A DNA stretch of 64,000 nucleotides, from positions 1-64,000 of the forward strand of contig JBMDXB010000162.1 of assembly GCA_048594885.1 (NCBI GenBank). Direction: 5' to 3'. Of this stretch, positions 14,117 to 22,921 are shown one piece after another (the first letter of the stretch is position 1; each line of letters opens with the position of its first letter). The notes beneath the pieces are model-generated. The model saw only the letters and a program-made list of their open reading frames with translations. It had not been told where the DNA came from and made no database searches. A program made the translations under genes and the position numbers. Origin of the DNA: JBMDXB01 sp048594885 (GTDB lineage Bacteria > Acidobacteriota > Vicinamibacteria > Vicinamibacterales > 2-12-FULL-66-21).

Positions 14117-16477
14117 TCACAGCCGCAGCGCGCTGGCTGGATTCAGGCGCGCAGCGCGAATGGCCGGGAGCAGGGACCCCAGTGTCGCGATGCCGCACAG
14201 TAAGAGCGTCACGGAGGCGATGACGGCTGGCTCCGTCGGCCTGACTTCGAACAACAGCCCCTCGAGGAACCGCCCCAGGAACAGAATCAGCATCATCGCC
14301 AGTACCCAGCCCGCTGCCAGCAACGCGGCCACGTGGCGGACGACCATGGCGATCACCGTACCGGTTGTTGCGCCGAGCACCATGCGGATCGCCAGTTCGG
14401 CGGCTCGCTGCCGCACCATGAGCGCCAGGGCGGCAAACAGACCGACGCCGGCCATGATCGTCGCTGTGACACCGAACAGGCCGAACAACTTTGCCCCGAG
14501 GCGCCACGACTTCGTGCCCTCGTCCGCCAGATCGAGCAGCGGCCGCACGCTGCCTCTTGGCGTCTCGGGGACGACGCTCTGGAGAACGGCAACGATCGCC
14601 GGCATCACGTCTCGCACCGGCGCGCTGGTTCGAATCAATACGGTACGCGGCGCCGTGTGCAGCCGATAGGGCGCAGCCTGAGCGGCGGGCACGAAGAACT
14701 CCTGACGCACGCGGTGGAGGAACGTCGAGCGCCTGGACTCGCTGATGCCGACGACCTCGATGCAGTCCTGGCGACTTCCGATGAATGCGCACCTCCCGAG
14801 CGGATCCTCACCCGGCCACTCGGTACGCGCCATCCCCTCGTCGACGATCACGACCGGTCTGGCATTCGCGTCGTCCGCAGCCACAAACGCGCGGCCGCGG
14901 AGAATTCGTGTACCCAGCGTCGCGAAGTAATCGGGCGTCACGGCGTTCATCGAGTGCGTCTGCCTGACGATCGAATTGTTGTTGCGCGCACCCGGCGAGG
15001 ATCTGATCGCGACGGCCACTGTCATGCCGCCGGAATCGAGCAGCGTATCGGAGCTCGCGCTGACACTGACCACGGCCGGAATCGACCGTGCCCGCCCGGC
15101 AAACGTCTCGATCTTCGACCATGTGTCTGGGATGGCGTATCCCTCTTTCTCGAGTTCAACGGTCGCGACGATGATCTCCTGCACGTCATAGCCGGCACCC
15201 GCCAGCAGGTTGTTCACGGATCGCACGAACAGTCCACTTCCGACAAGCAGAGCCTGGGCGAGCGCCAGCTGCAGGACGAGCAGCACACTGCGTGTGCGGG
15301 AACCGCCCTCAACGATCTGCTGACCGCCGCGCAGCAGTATCGATCCGTTGGACCGCGCGATCTGCACGGCTGGGATGATCCCGCTAGCGAGGCCCGCAAA
15401 CAGCGCGAAGCCTGCGACGATGTTCAGGGATCTCGCGTTCACGTGGACGCCAGTCAACGCCGGGAAGAACGCGCGAACCGCCGTGTCAACCCACGTGGCG
15501 ACGAGGACGGCGCTGCCGATGCAGAGGAGCGCCAATGCCACGTTCTCCAGAAAGAACAGCAGGAACACTCTTCTGACTGTCGCGCCGAGCTGCATGCGGA
15601 TGGCGATTTCCAGCCGCCGCTCCCACGCGCGCAGCGCCATGAGGACGGCGACGTTGGCGCATGCGATCAGCAGCACGAGGAGCGCGCCCCCGGCCAGCCA
15701 GACGGCCATGCGGCCGTCCTGCGACAGTCGTGCGCGTCTCGAGCTGGCAAGCGGCCGAAGTGATGTGGCCGGCGCATCGAGCGCCGCGAACGGCCGCGTG
15801 TCGGCAGCGGCGACCTCGGAGGCTGCCTGCTCGAGCGGAAACGGATCGCGGATTCGGCCGATGGTCGACAACCACGCGCTGTTCGATGAGGAAAGCAGGC
15901 TGCGGCCCGTGAACGAGCACAGCTCGGGTGAATGCGTCAGCGCCAGCCAGATGTCCACGGGCTCCAGCCGGACGCCGGTGAAGTTCGCCGGCGCGACGCC
16001 GCCCACGACGTGCCGTTTCCGGCCCAGCTCGATACTCGCGCCGACCACGTCCGCTGCACCGCTGAAAAGACGTCTCCACAGTCCATAGCTCAGGACCACG
16101 GGCAGACTCCCGTCGGTCGACGTCGAGAACCCATGTCCGACGATTGGCGTAACGCCCAGTATTTGGAAGTAGTTCTCGCTCACGCACTCTGCACGCAGCA
16201 CGGACGCATCCGGATCGCGGCCGCTCGTCACGGAGAGCCGCGTATACGCGGCGAGGTCCAACGATTCGACCTTACGCTGCAGACGGCGGTACCGAACGAA
16301 ATTGTTCGCACCTGGTACTTCGACTAGCCGATCGGGATCGCTGACATGCGCCGGCGGACGAAACAGCAGCACGTCGACGAGATTGAACATCGCGGCGCTC
16401 ACGCCGACACCGGTCGAGAGCGTCACGATCACGACTGCCGTGAGCGCGCGATTGCGTCTGAACGGATGCATCGTCAC
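14117..16477 (-). CDS. ADOP-family ABC transporter permease with eroded start, no regulator
   Basis: A 786-residue MacB/FtsX-type duplicated permease. After MTMHPFRRNRALTAVVIVTL it shows the two repeats, each with a periplasmic core and FtsX helices (WERRLEIAIRMQLGATVRR in the first, RQRAAELAIRMVLGATTGT in the second), ending AIRAARLNPASALRL. The typical opening QDLRGL is still encoded just upstream in frame, but an in-frame TGA lies before it and no ATG is present. The only plausible starts are the GTG at 16477 or the ATG at 16471. There is no prefix domain and no padR. It sits inside the tRNA-His island. Confidence 0.85.
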   Translation of the reverse strand: MTMHPFRRNRALTAVVIVTLSTGVGVSAAMFNLVDVLLFRPPAHVSDPDRLVEVPGANNFVRYRRLQRKVESLDLAAYTRLSVTSGRDPDASVLRAECVSENYFQILGVTPIVGHGFSTSTDGSLPVVLSYGLWRRLFSGAADVVGASIELGRKRHVVGGVAPANFTGVRLEPVDIWLALTHSPELCSFTGRSLLSSSNSAWLSTIGRIRDPFPLEQAASEVAAADTRPFAALDAPATSLRPLASSRRARLSQDGRMAVWLAGGALLVLLIACANVAVLMALRAWERRLEIAIRMQLGATVRRVFLLFFLENVALALLCIGSAVLVATWVDTAVRAFFPALTGVHVNARSLNIVAGFALFAGLASGIIPAVQIARSNGSILLRGGQQIVEGGSRTRSVLLVLQLALAQALLVGSGLFVRSVNNLLAGAGYDVQEIIVATVELEKEGYAIPDTWSKIETFAGRARSIPAVVSVSASSDTLLDSGGMTVAVAIRSSPGARNNNSIVRQTHSMNAVTPDYFATLGTRILRGRAFVAADDANARPVVIVDEGMARTEWPGEDPLGRCAFIGSRQDCIEVVGISESRRSTFLHRVRQEFFVPAAQAAPYRLHTAPRTVLIRTSAPVRDVMPAIVAVLQSVVPETPRGSVRPLLDLADEGTKSWRLGAKLFGLFGVTATIMAGVGLFAALALMVRQRAAELAIRMVLGATTGTVIAMVVRHVAALLAAGWVLAMMLILFLGRFLEGLLFEVRPTEPAVIASVTLLLCGIATLGSLLPAIRAARLNPASALRL

Positions 16478-16783
16478 GAGCCCGCGGAGGTCTTGCGTGT
16501 CACGTCAGGCCACCTGTCGCCCCTGAGCGGCGTCATCATGTAATCCTCGCCGCCGTGTGTCGATGAGCCTTCGACATGCCGCGGGTGATCACGGACGGAG
16601 TCACGGCCGCGTTATGGGGAGCCGCTCGAGGAACGACGGTCGCAGACGTTGAACGGGAATGACGATGGTGGTTCGGAGAGCTGACGAGGGGATCTGCAGC
16701 GAGAAATCGTTCGACGACAAGGGAAGTTGGGTGCAGGGGGCCGGTTTCGTGTGCAATGTTTCACGTTTCTTTCAACTCGGCAC
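16478..16783. other. Stretch without a recognisable gene
   Basis: 306 bases between the ADOP start and the end of the PIN toxin gene. Besides the remnant codons for QDLRGL directly upstream of the permease start, I see no convincing coding frame, repeat or hairpin. It may hold the permease promoter. Confidence 0.5.
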
Positions 16784-17239
16784 TCAGCCCCTTGGCGTCA
16801 CCACGTTCAACCCCAGAGCGAGGGCGAGCTGCCGCTGGCGATTATCGAACGTCACGAAACTCCGCAGGCCGAGTTCGACGGCGGCGGCGACGTGAAGCAC
16901 ATCGAGCGTCCGGCAGCCGATCGCCGCGGTCTGGCGGCGACTGATCTCGCCGGCGCGTCTCAGCGTCGCTCGCCACAGAATGTCGACGACGGTGTACCGT
17001 TCTTCCGCGACGTCTTCGTCGAACGACGCCAGTGCGTCGCGGGCCGCGTCGGCGGTCACGGCCTTCCGGAAGGCCGCCAGGTGAATGCCGTTGACGATCT
17101 CCAGGCGGCCGTGCTCGGCGAGAGGCAGCGCCCCACCGGTCCGCGCGCGCCAGCGGCTCATCGCCGCGGATTCGCGCTCGTGGATATACAGCTTGAGCAG
17201 CGCGCTCGGATCCGCGTAGGTTCGCTCAGCGCGCGCCAC
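16784..17239 (-). CDS. PIN-domain toxin (VapC-like), island copy
   Basis: A 151-residue PIN domain: YADPSALLKLYIHERES with the first Asp, a Glu in RLEIVNGIHLAAF, the third acidic position in CRTLDVLHVAAAVELGLRSF and the fourth in VTFDNRQRQLALALGL. This last pattern (DxLHxAxA...FVTFDxRQ) is typical of VapC toxins paired with Phd/AbrB-like antitoxins. It overlaps the antitoxin gene by 14 bases. The sequence is unlike the 9110-9556 toxin, so the two pairs are independent. Confidence 0.88.
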   Translation of the reverse strand: MARAERTYADPSALLKLYIHERESAAMSRWRARTGGALPLAEHGRLEIVNGIHLAAFRKAVTADAARDALASFDEDVAEERYTVVDILWRATLRRAGEISRRQTAAIGCRTLDVLHVAAAVELGLRSFVTFDNRQRQLALALGLNVVTPRG

Positions 17240-17477
17240 GGTTGGCGTCGTGGAGGGCCTTGGCGGCAGCGGGGGAGAGGGCCGTCGGCTGATGACGCCG
17301 CAGTCGCGCGAGGTAGTCTTTCGGCGGCGGCGCGGCCTTGCGCGGCCGCCGATACGGCGTCAAGCGGTATTTCGGCGCGCCCTGTTCCGTGACCACCACC
17401 TCGCCCTCGGCTTCGACGAGCTTCCGGACACGCGGAAAGTTGTTGCGCAGCTCACGTATCGTCGTCGTAGCAGGCAT
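17226..17477 (-). CDS. Phd/YefM-type antitoxin
   Basis: An 83-residue protein. The N-terminus TTTIRELRNNFPRVRKLVEAEGEVVVTEQGAPKYRL is the Phd/YefM dimerisation and DNA-binding fold. The C-terminus (PPKDYLARLRRHQPTALSPAAAKALHDANR) is the expected toxin-binding tail. It lies upstream of and overlaps the PIN toxin gene. A toxin-antitoxin module inside a tRNA-bounded island could stabilise that island. Confidence 0.85.
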   Translation of the reverse strand: MPATTTIRELRNNFPRVRKLVEAEGEVVVTEQGAPKYRLTPYRRPRKAAPPPKDYLARLRRHQPTALSPAAAKALHDANRGAR

Positions 17478-17779
17478 CTGTGAGACAAGTATGTCTCACA
17501 AGCGGGGGGGACGTCAATATACCGCTCGCGAGCGGCGCCTGCGCCGGCGAGCGTCACGCTTCCTCATGAATACTTCCGTTCAGCCCGTGTCGCGTGCCGG
17601 GCACTGATGATTCGAGTTGTACTGCCAGTGTCCCTGTGCGCGAGGACCAGAACTCGGCCGAGGACCGCGAGGCCGATGGTGAGAAGGCGGCGCTCAGATG
17701 CCGGCGCCTTCGTTGATGTAGGGATCGGGCGTCGGCAGTCGCCGGAGACCGCGGTGTCGAACGGAGTGACCGAGGGGAC
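17478..17779. other. Stretch without a recognisable gene
   Basis: 302 bases divergent between the antitoxin and the 17780 gene. Frames across it are open only because of GC content. A GAGGGGA ribosome site at its right edge serves the next gene. Promoters for both directions should lie here, but none is clear. Confidence 0.4.
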
Positions 17780-17992
17780 GTGCTGATCGCGTTCAACGCG
17801 CGGTCGCACGCACAGATGGTGGAGCGCAACGCCGCTGAGATCAGGAGGCGCGGCGCCGAGGAGATGGCGAGCGCCGTCGCCGAGGCGATGGTGAGCCGCG
17901 CCACCGCCGACCATCCCGACGTCTTTCGCGGGAGGAACACGGCGGGACTCGTGAGCCTGATCCGAGGCTGGATCTTGGGAGGAGGTGAGTGA
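17780..17992 (+). CDS. Small protein of unknown function (70 residues), island
   Basis: Starts at a GTG behind a GAGGGGA ribosome site. Helical and polar, with AQMVERNAAEIRRRGAEEMA resembling a short coiled coil. No family is recognised. The stop overlaps the start region of the next gene, so the two are probably coupled. Confidence 0.4.
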   Translation: MLIAFNARSHAQMVERNAAEIRRRGAEEMASAVAEAMVSRATADHPDVFRGRNTAGLVSLIRGWILGGGE

Positions 17993-18537
17993 TGCCGAAG
18001 GCCGCGACGACGGACGAAGCGAACCCGATCCTTCACCCCGACGAGGCGCCGGAGGTGCAGCAGGCGCGTGCCACTCTCGACGCTTCGCTGAACCGCGAGG
18101 CGTCGCTGGACTCGCAGCGCCGCCGCTATGAGGCTGCGCTCGATCCGTGGGTCGACATGGAGGACGTGTCCGAGGATTTCGTGCTGGAGGCGACCGAGAA
18201 GCTCGCAGCGGTCCGCGTCGAGCACGCCTGGGCGACACGCGAGCGACGGCAAGCGGAGGCGGCTTGGCACCACGCGCGGGACGCCGAGCGCGAGCGGCTG
18301 CGCCGCCGGTTTCACGACCTGAAACGCCCGCTCGTGCAGCGACTGGACGCGCTGCTCATGCAGGCGGCCGTCGTCAGTCGCGAGCTGGCGGAAGTCGAGG
18401 ATCGGCAGAGGGCTCTGACCGGCGATTGGAGCTTGGACGGTCTCTCGTGGCACGAACTGGCGGCGCCATCACCCCTGAAGGGCTCACGCGTCTCCGACTG
18501 GAGGTCGGCCGCCGTCGAGGCGAAGCTGCTCGCCTAG
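17992..18537 (+). CDS. Coiled-coil protein of unknown function, island
   Basis: A 181-residue protein from the ATG preceded by a strong GGAGGAGGTGA ribosome site; an adjacent GTG at 17989 is possible. It is almost wholly alpha-helical with charged heptad-like stretches (RRYEAALDPW, ATEKLAAVRVEHAWATRERR, ARDAERERLRRRFHDLKRPL). There is no signal peptide or membrane segment. It could be a structural or phage-type accessory protein. The strong ribosome site and the coupling with 17780-17992 support it as a real gene. Confidence 0.55.
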   Translation: MPKAATTDEANPILHPDEAPEVQQARATLDASLNREASLDSQRRRYEAALDPWVDMEDVSEDFVLEATEKLAAVRVEHAWATRERRQAEAAWHHARDAERERLRRRFHDLKRPLVQRLDALLMQAAVVSRELAEVEDRQRALTGDWSLDGLSWHELAAPSPLKGSRVSDWRSAAVEAKLLA

Positions 18538-18714
18538 CCGTCGCGAACGCTCGCGATGCCCACGCGCCCGGCTCCTTGGGCTGGACCGGCAGCCTCAAAC
18601 CCTCGTCGCGGGGCGCGGCGGCCCGCAGGCCCCTGCGGGCCGTGTCAAACGCGCGAGGGTCCGGTGCTCTCAGGGGTCGCCGACCAGACAAGGCCCACAC
18701 GCTCTCTCTGGGTT

Positions 18715-19263
18715 TCAAACGCACTCCGAACGCGCTGTTGCTTGAACATCAACGCCGAGCGTGAGCGGCTCACGCTGGTCGACGCAGATGCCGCGCCGCG
18801 CAGCCCACTCACGGACTTGAGCCTCTGTCATGATCACCAAGCGTCCAGACGGCCGTGATTCCGCAAACACCCAGCCGTAGACACGGTTCATTAGAACTCG
18901 CGCGACTTCTTCTTCGGAGTGGGCGGAGAAGGCCTTCGTTCTCTTCTTCAACGCGTCGACGCTTTCATTACAGATGACGATCACGCTCAGTTGAGCACCG
19001 AGGTTCGCCAAGTTGGACACGCTACCCTTGACATGCTTGGCGTTCCCGCCTGTCGACATCTCCACCTCAAATGCAACGACCGGCAGCACCGGCACTTCGC
19101 GCAAAAGCGCGTATGACTTGATGCCAAATGTAGACGGAGCAAGGCGTTTGTCAAACCAGACTGCATCCACGCAGGCGCCTTCCGAGGCGACGACCTCGCG
19201 ATGCACTTCGAACCCGAGCTCGTCGCCGAGTTTGGAGATGATGTCGATCAGCGCCATAGACAT
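18715..19263 (-). CDS. Conserved hypothetical protein with possible PD-(D/E)xK nuclease-like fold, island
   Basis: A 182-residue protein from the ATG at 19263; an ATG at 19257 is also possible. The core reads as helix ALIDIISKLGDELGFEV, strand GACVDAVWFD, strand VLPVVAFEVEMSTG, then a helix with Lys (KHVKGSVSNLANL) and strand LSVIVICNE. An Asp strand followed by an ExE strand and a basic helix is the pattern of restriction-like nucleases. That fold is an inference; activity is unproven. The C-terminus (RVYGWVFAESRPSGRLVIMTEAQVREWA) is reminiscent of small DNA-binding modules. No methylase or helicase is next to it. Confidence 0.6.
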   Translation of the reverse strand: MSMALIDIISKLGDELGFEVHREVVASEGACVDAVWFDKRLAPSTFGIKSYALLREVPVLPVVAFEVEMSTGGNAKHVKGSVSNLANLGAQLSVIVICNESVDALKKRTKAFSAHSEEEVARVLMNRVYGWVFAESRPSGRLVIMTEAQVREWAARRGICVDQREPLTLGVDVQATARSECV

Positions 19264-19844
19264 GGGATCCGCCTCGTTACGCGCGCTGGCCGCGCTGGAA
19301 TTTTCCGTCTCAGGGGGGGCGGGGAAGAATAACACGCGGCACTCGCGCTGTCCGTCGCCGAGCGGGAGCACGCGCGGGCACAAGGGCGAGGCGGCCTCAG
19401 CCCGGGAGGCGTGGGGCGGCGGCGGTCGTGGAGGGTCGGCGCGTCGCGCGGCTGGTGCGGGTCGAGCAGGCGACGGGGCGCAGCTTCCCCAACGACGCGG
19501 GCCTCTGGCTGCCTCTGGCCGGAGCTGCACCGGGGCGGCATGGACGGCAGCCGCCTCGAACGGTTCGAGGCGTGGGCGCGCGAGCGCCGGGGCCTCACGG
19601 ACTCGACGTCATGATCGGGACGACCAGCGACGATGCAGGCGGTCTGGGAGCACCTCTCGGCGGTGCTGCCGGACCCTGACGACCGGCACGCGCCGGAGAC
19701 GGCGCTCGCGCTGGTGCTCGTCGACGCGCTGAGCCGCGTGCGCCGCGGCGAGACCGCTGCAGGCGGCCTGCGTCCACGCGCTGCTGTCCCCTGGGTGGGA
19801 CGACGTGGCTCACGTGCCCCTGCACGAGCCTCGCCAGCGCGCGG
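19264..19844. pseudogene. Broken coding region, island
   Basis: About 580 bases with coding-like pieces in different + strand frames. Around 19450-19520 one reads VRVEQATGRSFPNDAGLWLPLA. Around 19540-19614 another reads GSRLERFEAWARERRGLTD. From 19633 a third reads MQAVWEHLSAVLPDPDDRHAPETALALVLVDALSRV. Together they look like a frameshifted or truncated gene, or two short genes. No family is recognised. Confidence 0.3.
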
Positions 19845-20309
19845 TTATGGCAGACCGAACGGGTTCTGGATGGGGCCGCCGGGTATAGCTCCCGCAGACG
19901 GCACGGTCTTGTTCTTCCTCGACTTGATCACGCGCCCGGTGGACAGTTTGGCACGTCCGAGCGTAAACGCGGCATCGCCTATGTCGGTCGGTAGGCGTTC
20001 GGCCTCGACCCACGTTTCCCACGGTTCGTCCGGCTTCAGTCTGACGGGCAACGGCCGGTCCTCCTGTAGCGCGTGCTCCGCCGGAACGGTGTCGAACCAG
20101 ACGTGGGTGATTACCACCTCCCGATTGCGCGAGTGGTTCGTGAGGTTGAGGAAGTAGCAGTCACGGTCCCGAAAGGATGCTCGGTGAACGAGCAGACGAA
20201 CCTGTCGCCTCTCGACTATCCCTTTTAGCGCAGGCTCGAACGCATGCTGCATGACCCACCTGAGACCAGCGGCACCACCAATAAGTGCGATGGCTTCCGG
20301 TAACGTCAC
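19845..20309 (-). CDS. Membrane-anchored protein of unknown function, island
   Basis: A 154-residue protein started at the GTG at 20309, which has GAGGG ahead of it; a GTG at 20342 gives 165 residues. One hydrophobic N-terminal segment (PEAIALIGGAAGLRWVMQHAF) is followed by a beta-rich domain (YFLNLTNHSRNREVVITHVWFDT) that resembles an immunoglobulin-like or C2-like fold. It is the third gene of a probable operon with 20715-21287 and 20372-20686. Function is unknown. Confidence 0.55.
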   Translation of the reverse strand: MTLPEAIALIGGAAGLRWVMQHAFEPALKGIVERRQVRLLVHRASFRDRDCYFLNLTNHSRNREVVITHVWFDTVPAEHALQEDRPLPVRLKPDEPWETWVEAERLPTDIGDAAFTLGRAKLSTGRVIKSRKNKTVPSAGAIPGGPIQNPFGLP

Positions 20310-20371
20310 TCCGAGCCCTCTTCGTCTATCGCAACTCTCCACCGCTCTGGCACGTCGAGCCCCCCTACTAG

Positions 20372-20686
20372 CTATGAGACCACGTCTTGGCTAGTCACTC
20401 GTCCGGATTCATCGACGAAGATAGACCGTCGCGTCCGTCGGCTGCCAAGAGCAAGCAGCAGCCAGACGATCCACCAAGCGCCGATGGTGAACACGCCGAT
20501 GAGGAAGTGCAGCAGGTGGTTGACCGGCTGGCCGAAGACGACAACGGCCTGAAAGTCACTTGAACTTTCGACGCGCCCGCCGACGCTGCACTGGTGCTGC
20601 AAGGCGCGGGCTAGGATGGTCTTCCGTTCGTCTGCTGTTCGCGTTGTACGTTCGGTCACCGGCGGTGCGGCCGTTACGAGGTCCAT
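20372..20686 (-). CDS. Small membrane protein, island
   Basis: A 104-residue protein from the ATG at 20686 with GGAGG five bases upstream; a TTG at 20701 is less likely. The N-terminal half is polar. The C-terminal half has PVNHLLHFLIGVFTIGAWW followed by IVWLLLALGSRR, probably a re-entrant or two-helix hairpin ending in Arg residues. The pattern NHLLH-FxxG-WxxVWLLLA recurs in small membrane proteins of many bacteria whose role is unknown. It is in a probable operon with the genes on either side. Confidence 0.6.
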   Translation of the reverse strand: MDLVTAAPPVTERTTRTADERKTILARALQHQCSVGGRVESSSDFQAVVVFGQPVNHLLHFLIGVFTIGAWWIVWLLLALGSRRTRRSIFVDESGRVTSQDVVS

Positions 20687-20714
20687 GGCGTCCTCCAACA
20701 ATCGACATGGTGTC

Positions 20715-21287
20715 TTACCGGAATGCTGCCGTCAGCGTCTCGTTCAGGCCACTTACGTTGCAGCTCACGTGCACACCACGGTCGCGACCGAGGTGACCCG
20801 GCATGGGCTGGCCCTTCGCGGTGAAACTCGACCAGTCAAACGTGGCGGTCTGCAGCGGCGCGATGGCCTCGGCCCGGAAAACCGACCACACCACGCCCTG
20901 AGCATCCCGAACGTATAGTTGGCACTGCGTGAGTGGCGTCTCCTCACGGTTCGTGATCGAGCACACGAACGGACCCTTGGCGGCTGTGATGTTCAGGAGT
21001 CGCTCAGGCTGCTCGGTTCTCTGGAACCGGGGACGAACACCCTGCGTCGGTCTTGGCGAAAGCAAGGCCACCAAAGCGAACAGCGCGAGCAAACCGACGA
21101 GGATCCACGCGATGCCCTTGTGGCGCTTCGGCGGCGACGGTGACGGCTGCTCTGACCGCGTCGTCACCGCAGCCGGTGGTCCCTCAGCGGGCGACGGAAC
21201 GGCCGTTGACGTCAGCGGACTCTGACAAAACCTGCAGACGACGGCGGCGTCTTGGATCTGCTCCGCGCAATACGGGCAGGCTTTCAT
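20715..21287 (-). CDS. Zinc-ribbon membrane protein with extracytoplasmic domain, island
   Basis: A 190-residue protein started at the ATG at 21287, since the zinc ribbon MKACPYCAEQIQDAAVVCRF is the natural N-terminus. A Pro/Ser-rich linker, one transmembrane helix (IAWILVGLLALFALVALL) and a C-terminal beta-rich domain (PERLLNITAAKGPFVCSITNREE through HVSCNVSGLNETLTAAF) follow. The two Cys of the outer domain may form a disulfide. It is the first gene of a three-gene island operon. The layout suggests sensing or envelope stress functions, which is speculative. Confidence 0.65.
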   Translation of the reverse strand: MKACPYCAEQIQDAAVVCRFCQSPLTSTAVPSPAEGPPAAVTTRSEQPSPSPPKRHKGIAWILVGLLALFALVALLSPRPTQGVRPRFQRTEQPERLLNITAAKGPFVCSITNREETPLTQCQLYVRDAQGVVWSVFRAEAIAPLQTATFDWSSFTAKGQPMPGHLGRDRGVHVSCNVSGLNETLTAAFR

Positions 21288-22235
21288 GGCTGCACCTCGG
21301 CGAGCCTTAAACTGCAGGGGGAAACGGGTCGGATCGTAGCACATCAGCCGCCTCTTACGGGTGGGTCCAGCGTCGTCAGCCTTTAGGGGTGGCCCCCGCA
21401 GCCCTGCGGCCGTCAATAATTAGAGGAGGACAGCGAGAGAGGACCGACGACGGACGATCGCGATTGGTCCGACTCGATACTCGGGAGGGCACTGTTGTGG
21501 CGCTGAAGGCGTGGGGCGGCGACGCGTTGTGCGAACTGAGTGAAGGGACCACGGTTTCCATCGCCGACGACGACACGGAGCCGAACCAGACAAGCCGAAG
21601 TTCATTTACCTCGAACAAGTGGCCCATCCGCCAGTGAGGAGCGCACGTCGGAGCCCGGCCAAGCACTCCCTCCTGCTCTCCCGCGATGAAGCACGCAAGC
21701 TGGCGGCCTATCTCACCGAGACGCTTGGCGCGCTCGACCAAGACGACGAGGTCTTGAAGGAACTGGAACAGCGGGGCGTCTTGCGGCGCACGCCGGAAGG
21801 GGTCCTGCGGCCGACCGGCACGAGGCGCGGGACGCGCCGCCGACGACGGAGAGCATAGGCACGAAACAACAACGAGGGCGACCGAGCGTCAGTGGACGCG
21901 CTCACCGGCATACTCGAACGGCGAGGAGACCGAGTCCTCGTCGCTCGCCGCCTCTGGCGGCTCGGGCACGACGTCACCGTCCTTCATCAACGGAGACCAC
22001 GCAGCGGTGGTGACATCCCCGGAGCAGACGGCGGCTTGCCGGTTGGGAACGAGGTCGAATCCGTGCTCGTGGCCGCGCGGAAGACGAGGCTGACGAAGAG
22101 CGCGGTGGCCACCCAAGGATGGCCGGTGAAGATGGCCCACACGGCGACGCCGAACACGATCACGTCATTTCGAGGAATCCAGCGGCCAGAATATGATTTC
22201 CGGAACTGCAAAAGAGCGGAAGCAAAGAAGGAGAA
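21288..22235. other. Gene-poor island stretch with small and probably frameshifted frames
   Basis: Three coding-like traces are visible. One is on + at about 21460-21637 (RLVRLDTREGTVVALKAWGG...). A second is on + at 21619-21858, a 79-residue basic protein with SRDEARKLAAYLTETLGALD. The third is on the minus strand, a membrane segment near 22110-22190 (DVIVFGVAVWAIFTGHPWVA) that seems to continue in another frame to 21889 with DGDVVPEPPEAASDEDS, suggesting a frameshifted membrane protein at 21889-22358. None has a recognised family. Confidence 0.35.
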
Positions 22236-22433
22236 ATGCCAACATATTGCGGTGTCGACACGTTTCTTAATACGCGATCCGAAGTCGCCGAGGAGTTGAA
22301 TAGATGGTTTCGCGAACATGAGGACAGCAACTATCGGATCATCTCGGTATCCGTTCACCTTGCTGAACCGCCATCCATAGAAGTTCCGGACGCGAAGTAT
22401 TCAATCTTCCTCGTCTGGCAAGTCAACGTGTAG
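22236..22433 (+). CDS. Small protein of unknown function (65 residues), island
   Basis: Preceded by GAAGGAGAA at ideal distance from the ATG, the clearest ribosome site in the island's right half. The protein (TYCGVDTFLNTRSEVAEEL..., ending KYSIFLVWQVNV) looks like a compact alpha/beta fold. Codon use is less GC-biased than in the surrounding chromosome, which fits acquired DNA. No homologue is recognised. Confidence 0.5.
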   Translation: MPTYCGVDTFLNTRSEVAEELNRWFREHEDSNYRIISVSVHLAEPPSIEVPDAKYSIFLVWQVNV

Positions 22434-22700
22434 TCTTTACTACATGGCGGACAACGCCGAGTCCGACATCGGAGAGATGTTGTCCCCGCTGGCGACGAGA
22501 CTCTTCGCCCTTTGTCGTCGCCGACCGTCGGGATGCGGGTTGTCGTCAGAACGCAAGAGGCAGCAATAATCAGCCGCGTCTGCGACAAGGACGTGTGGTT
22601 GCTGTGGGTGGTCTCGCTTGCGTTTTAGTGCCACCCCGCGGAGTGATTCAGGTTGACGTCAATGGATTCGAGGGAAAGTCCCCGGAATAGAGGGTGCCGC

Positions 22701-22907
22701 ATGCGACGCGAGGTGACCGTCAGGCTGGCGAATGGCGAAACTAAACTCTACAAAGTAGAAAACGTCGGTCGAAAGTTCTATGTGAGGCGGCTTAGCGCCT
22801 TCGGCGGCGTCGATATCGGAGAAGCTGATTCGTTCGAGTCAGCCCTTAATGTAGTCAGAGCGGATGCGGGTGGCGAAGTGGTGCACACGAAGGTGCAGGA
22901 CGTGTAA
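22701..22907 (+). CDS. Small basic/beta protein of unknown function (68 residues), island
   Basis: Started at the ATG at 22701 behind GAGGG; in-frame codons before it are not protein-like. The sequence MRREVTVRLANGETKLYKVE, then GRKFYVRRLSAFGGVDIGEA and a helix SFESALNVVRADAG suggests a small beta-beta-alpha fold. Lower GC than the core genome. Function is unknown. Confidence 0.5.
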   Translation: MRREVTVRLANGETKLYKVENVGRKFYVRRLSAFGGVDIGEADSFESALNVVRADAGGEVVHTKVQDV

Positions 22908-22921
22908 CATCAGTCTTACCG

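Noticed and set aside
9110..17477. CRISPR or a defence island spanning the two toxin-antitoxin pairs
   Set aside because: No spacer-repeat array and no cas-like or known defence genes; the two toxin-antitoxin pairs are on opposite sides of the candidate att site and unrelated in sequence.
17554..18453. 299-codon minus-strand frame in the island
   Set aside because: The + strand has two short genes with good ribosome sites and coupled start/stop; the minus product is Arg/Leu-rich shadow sequence.
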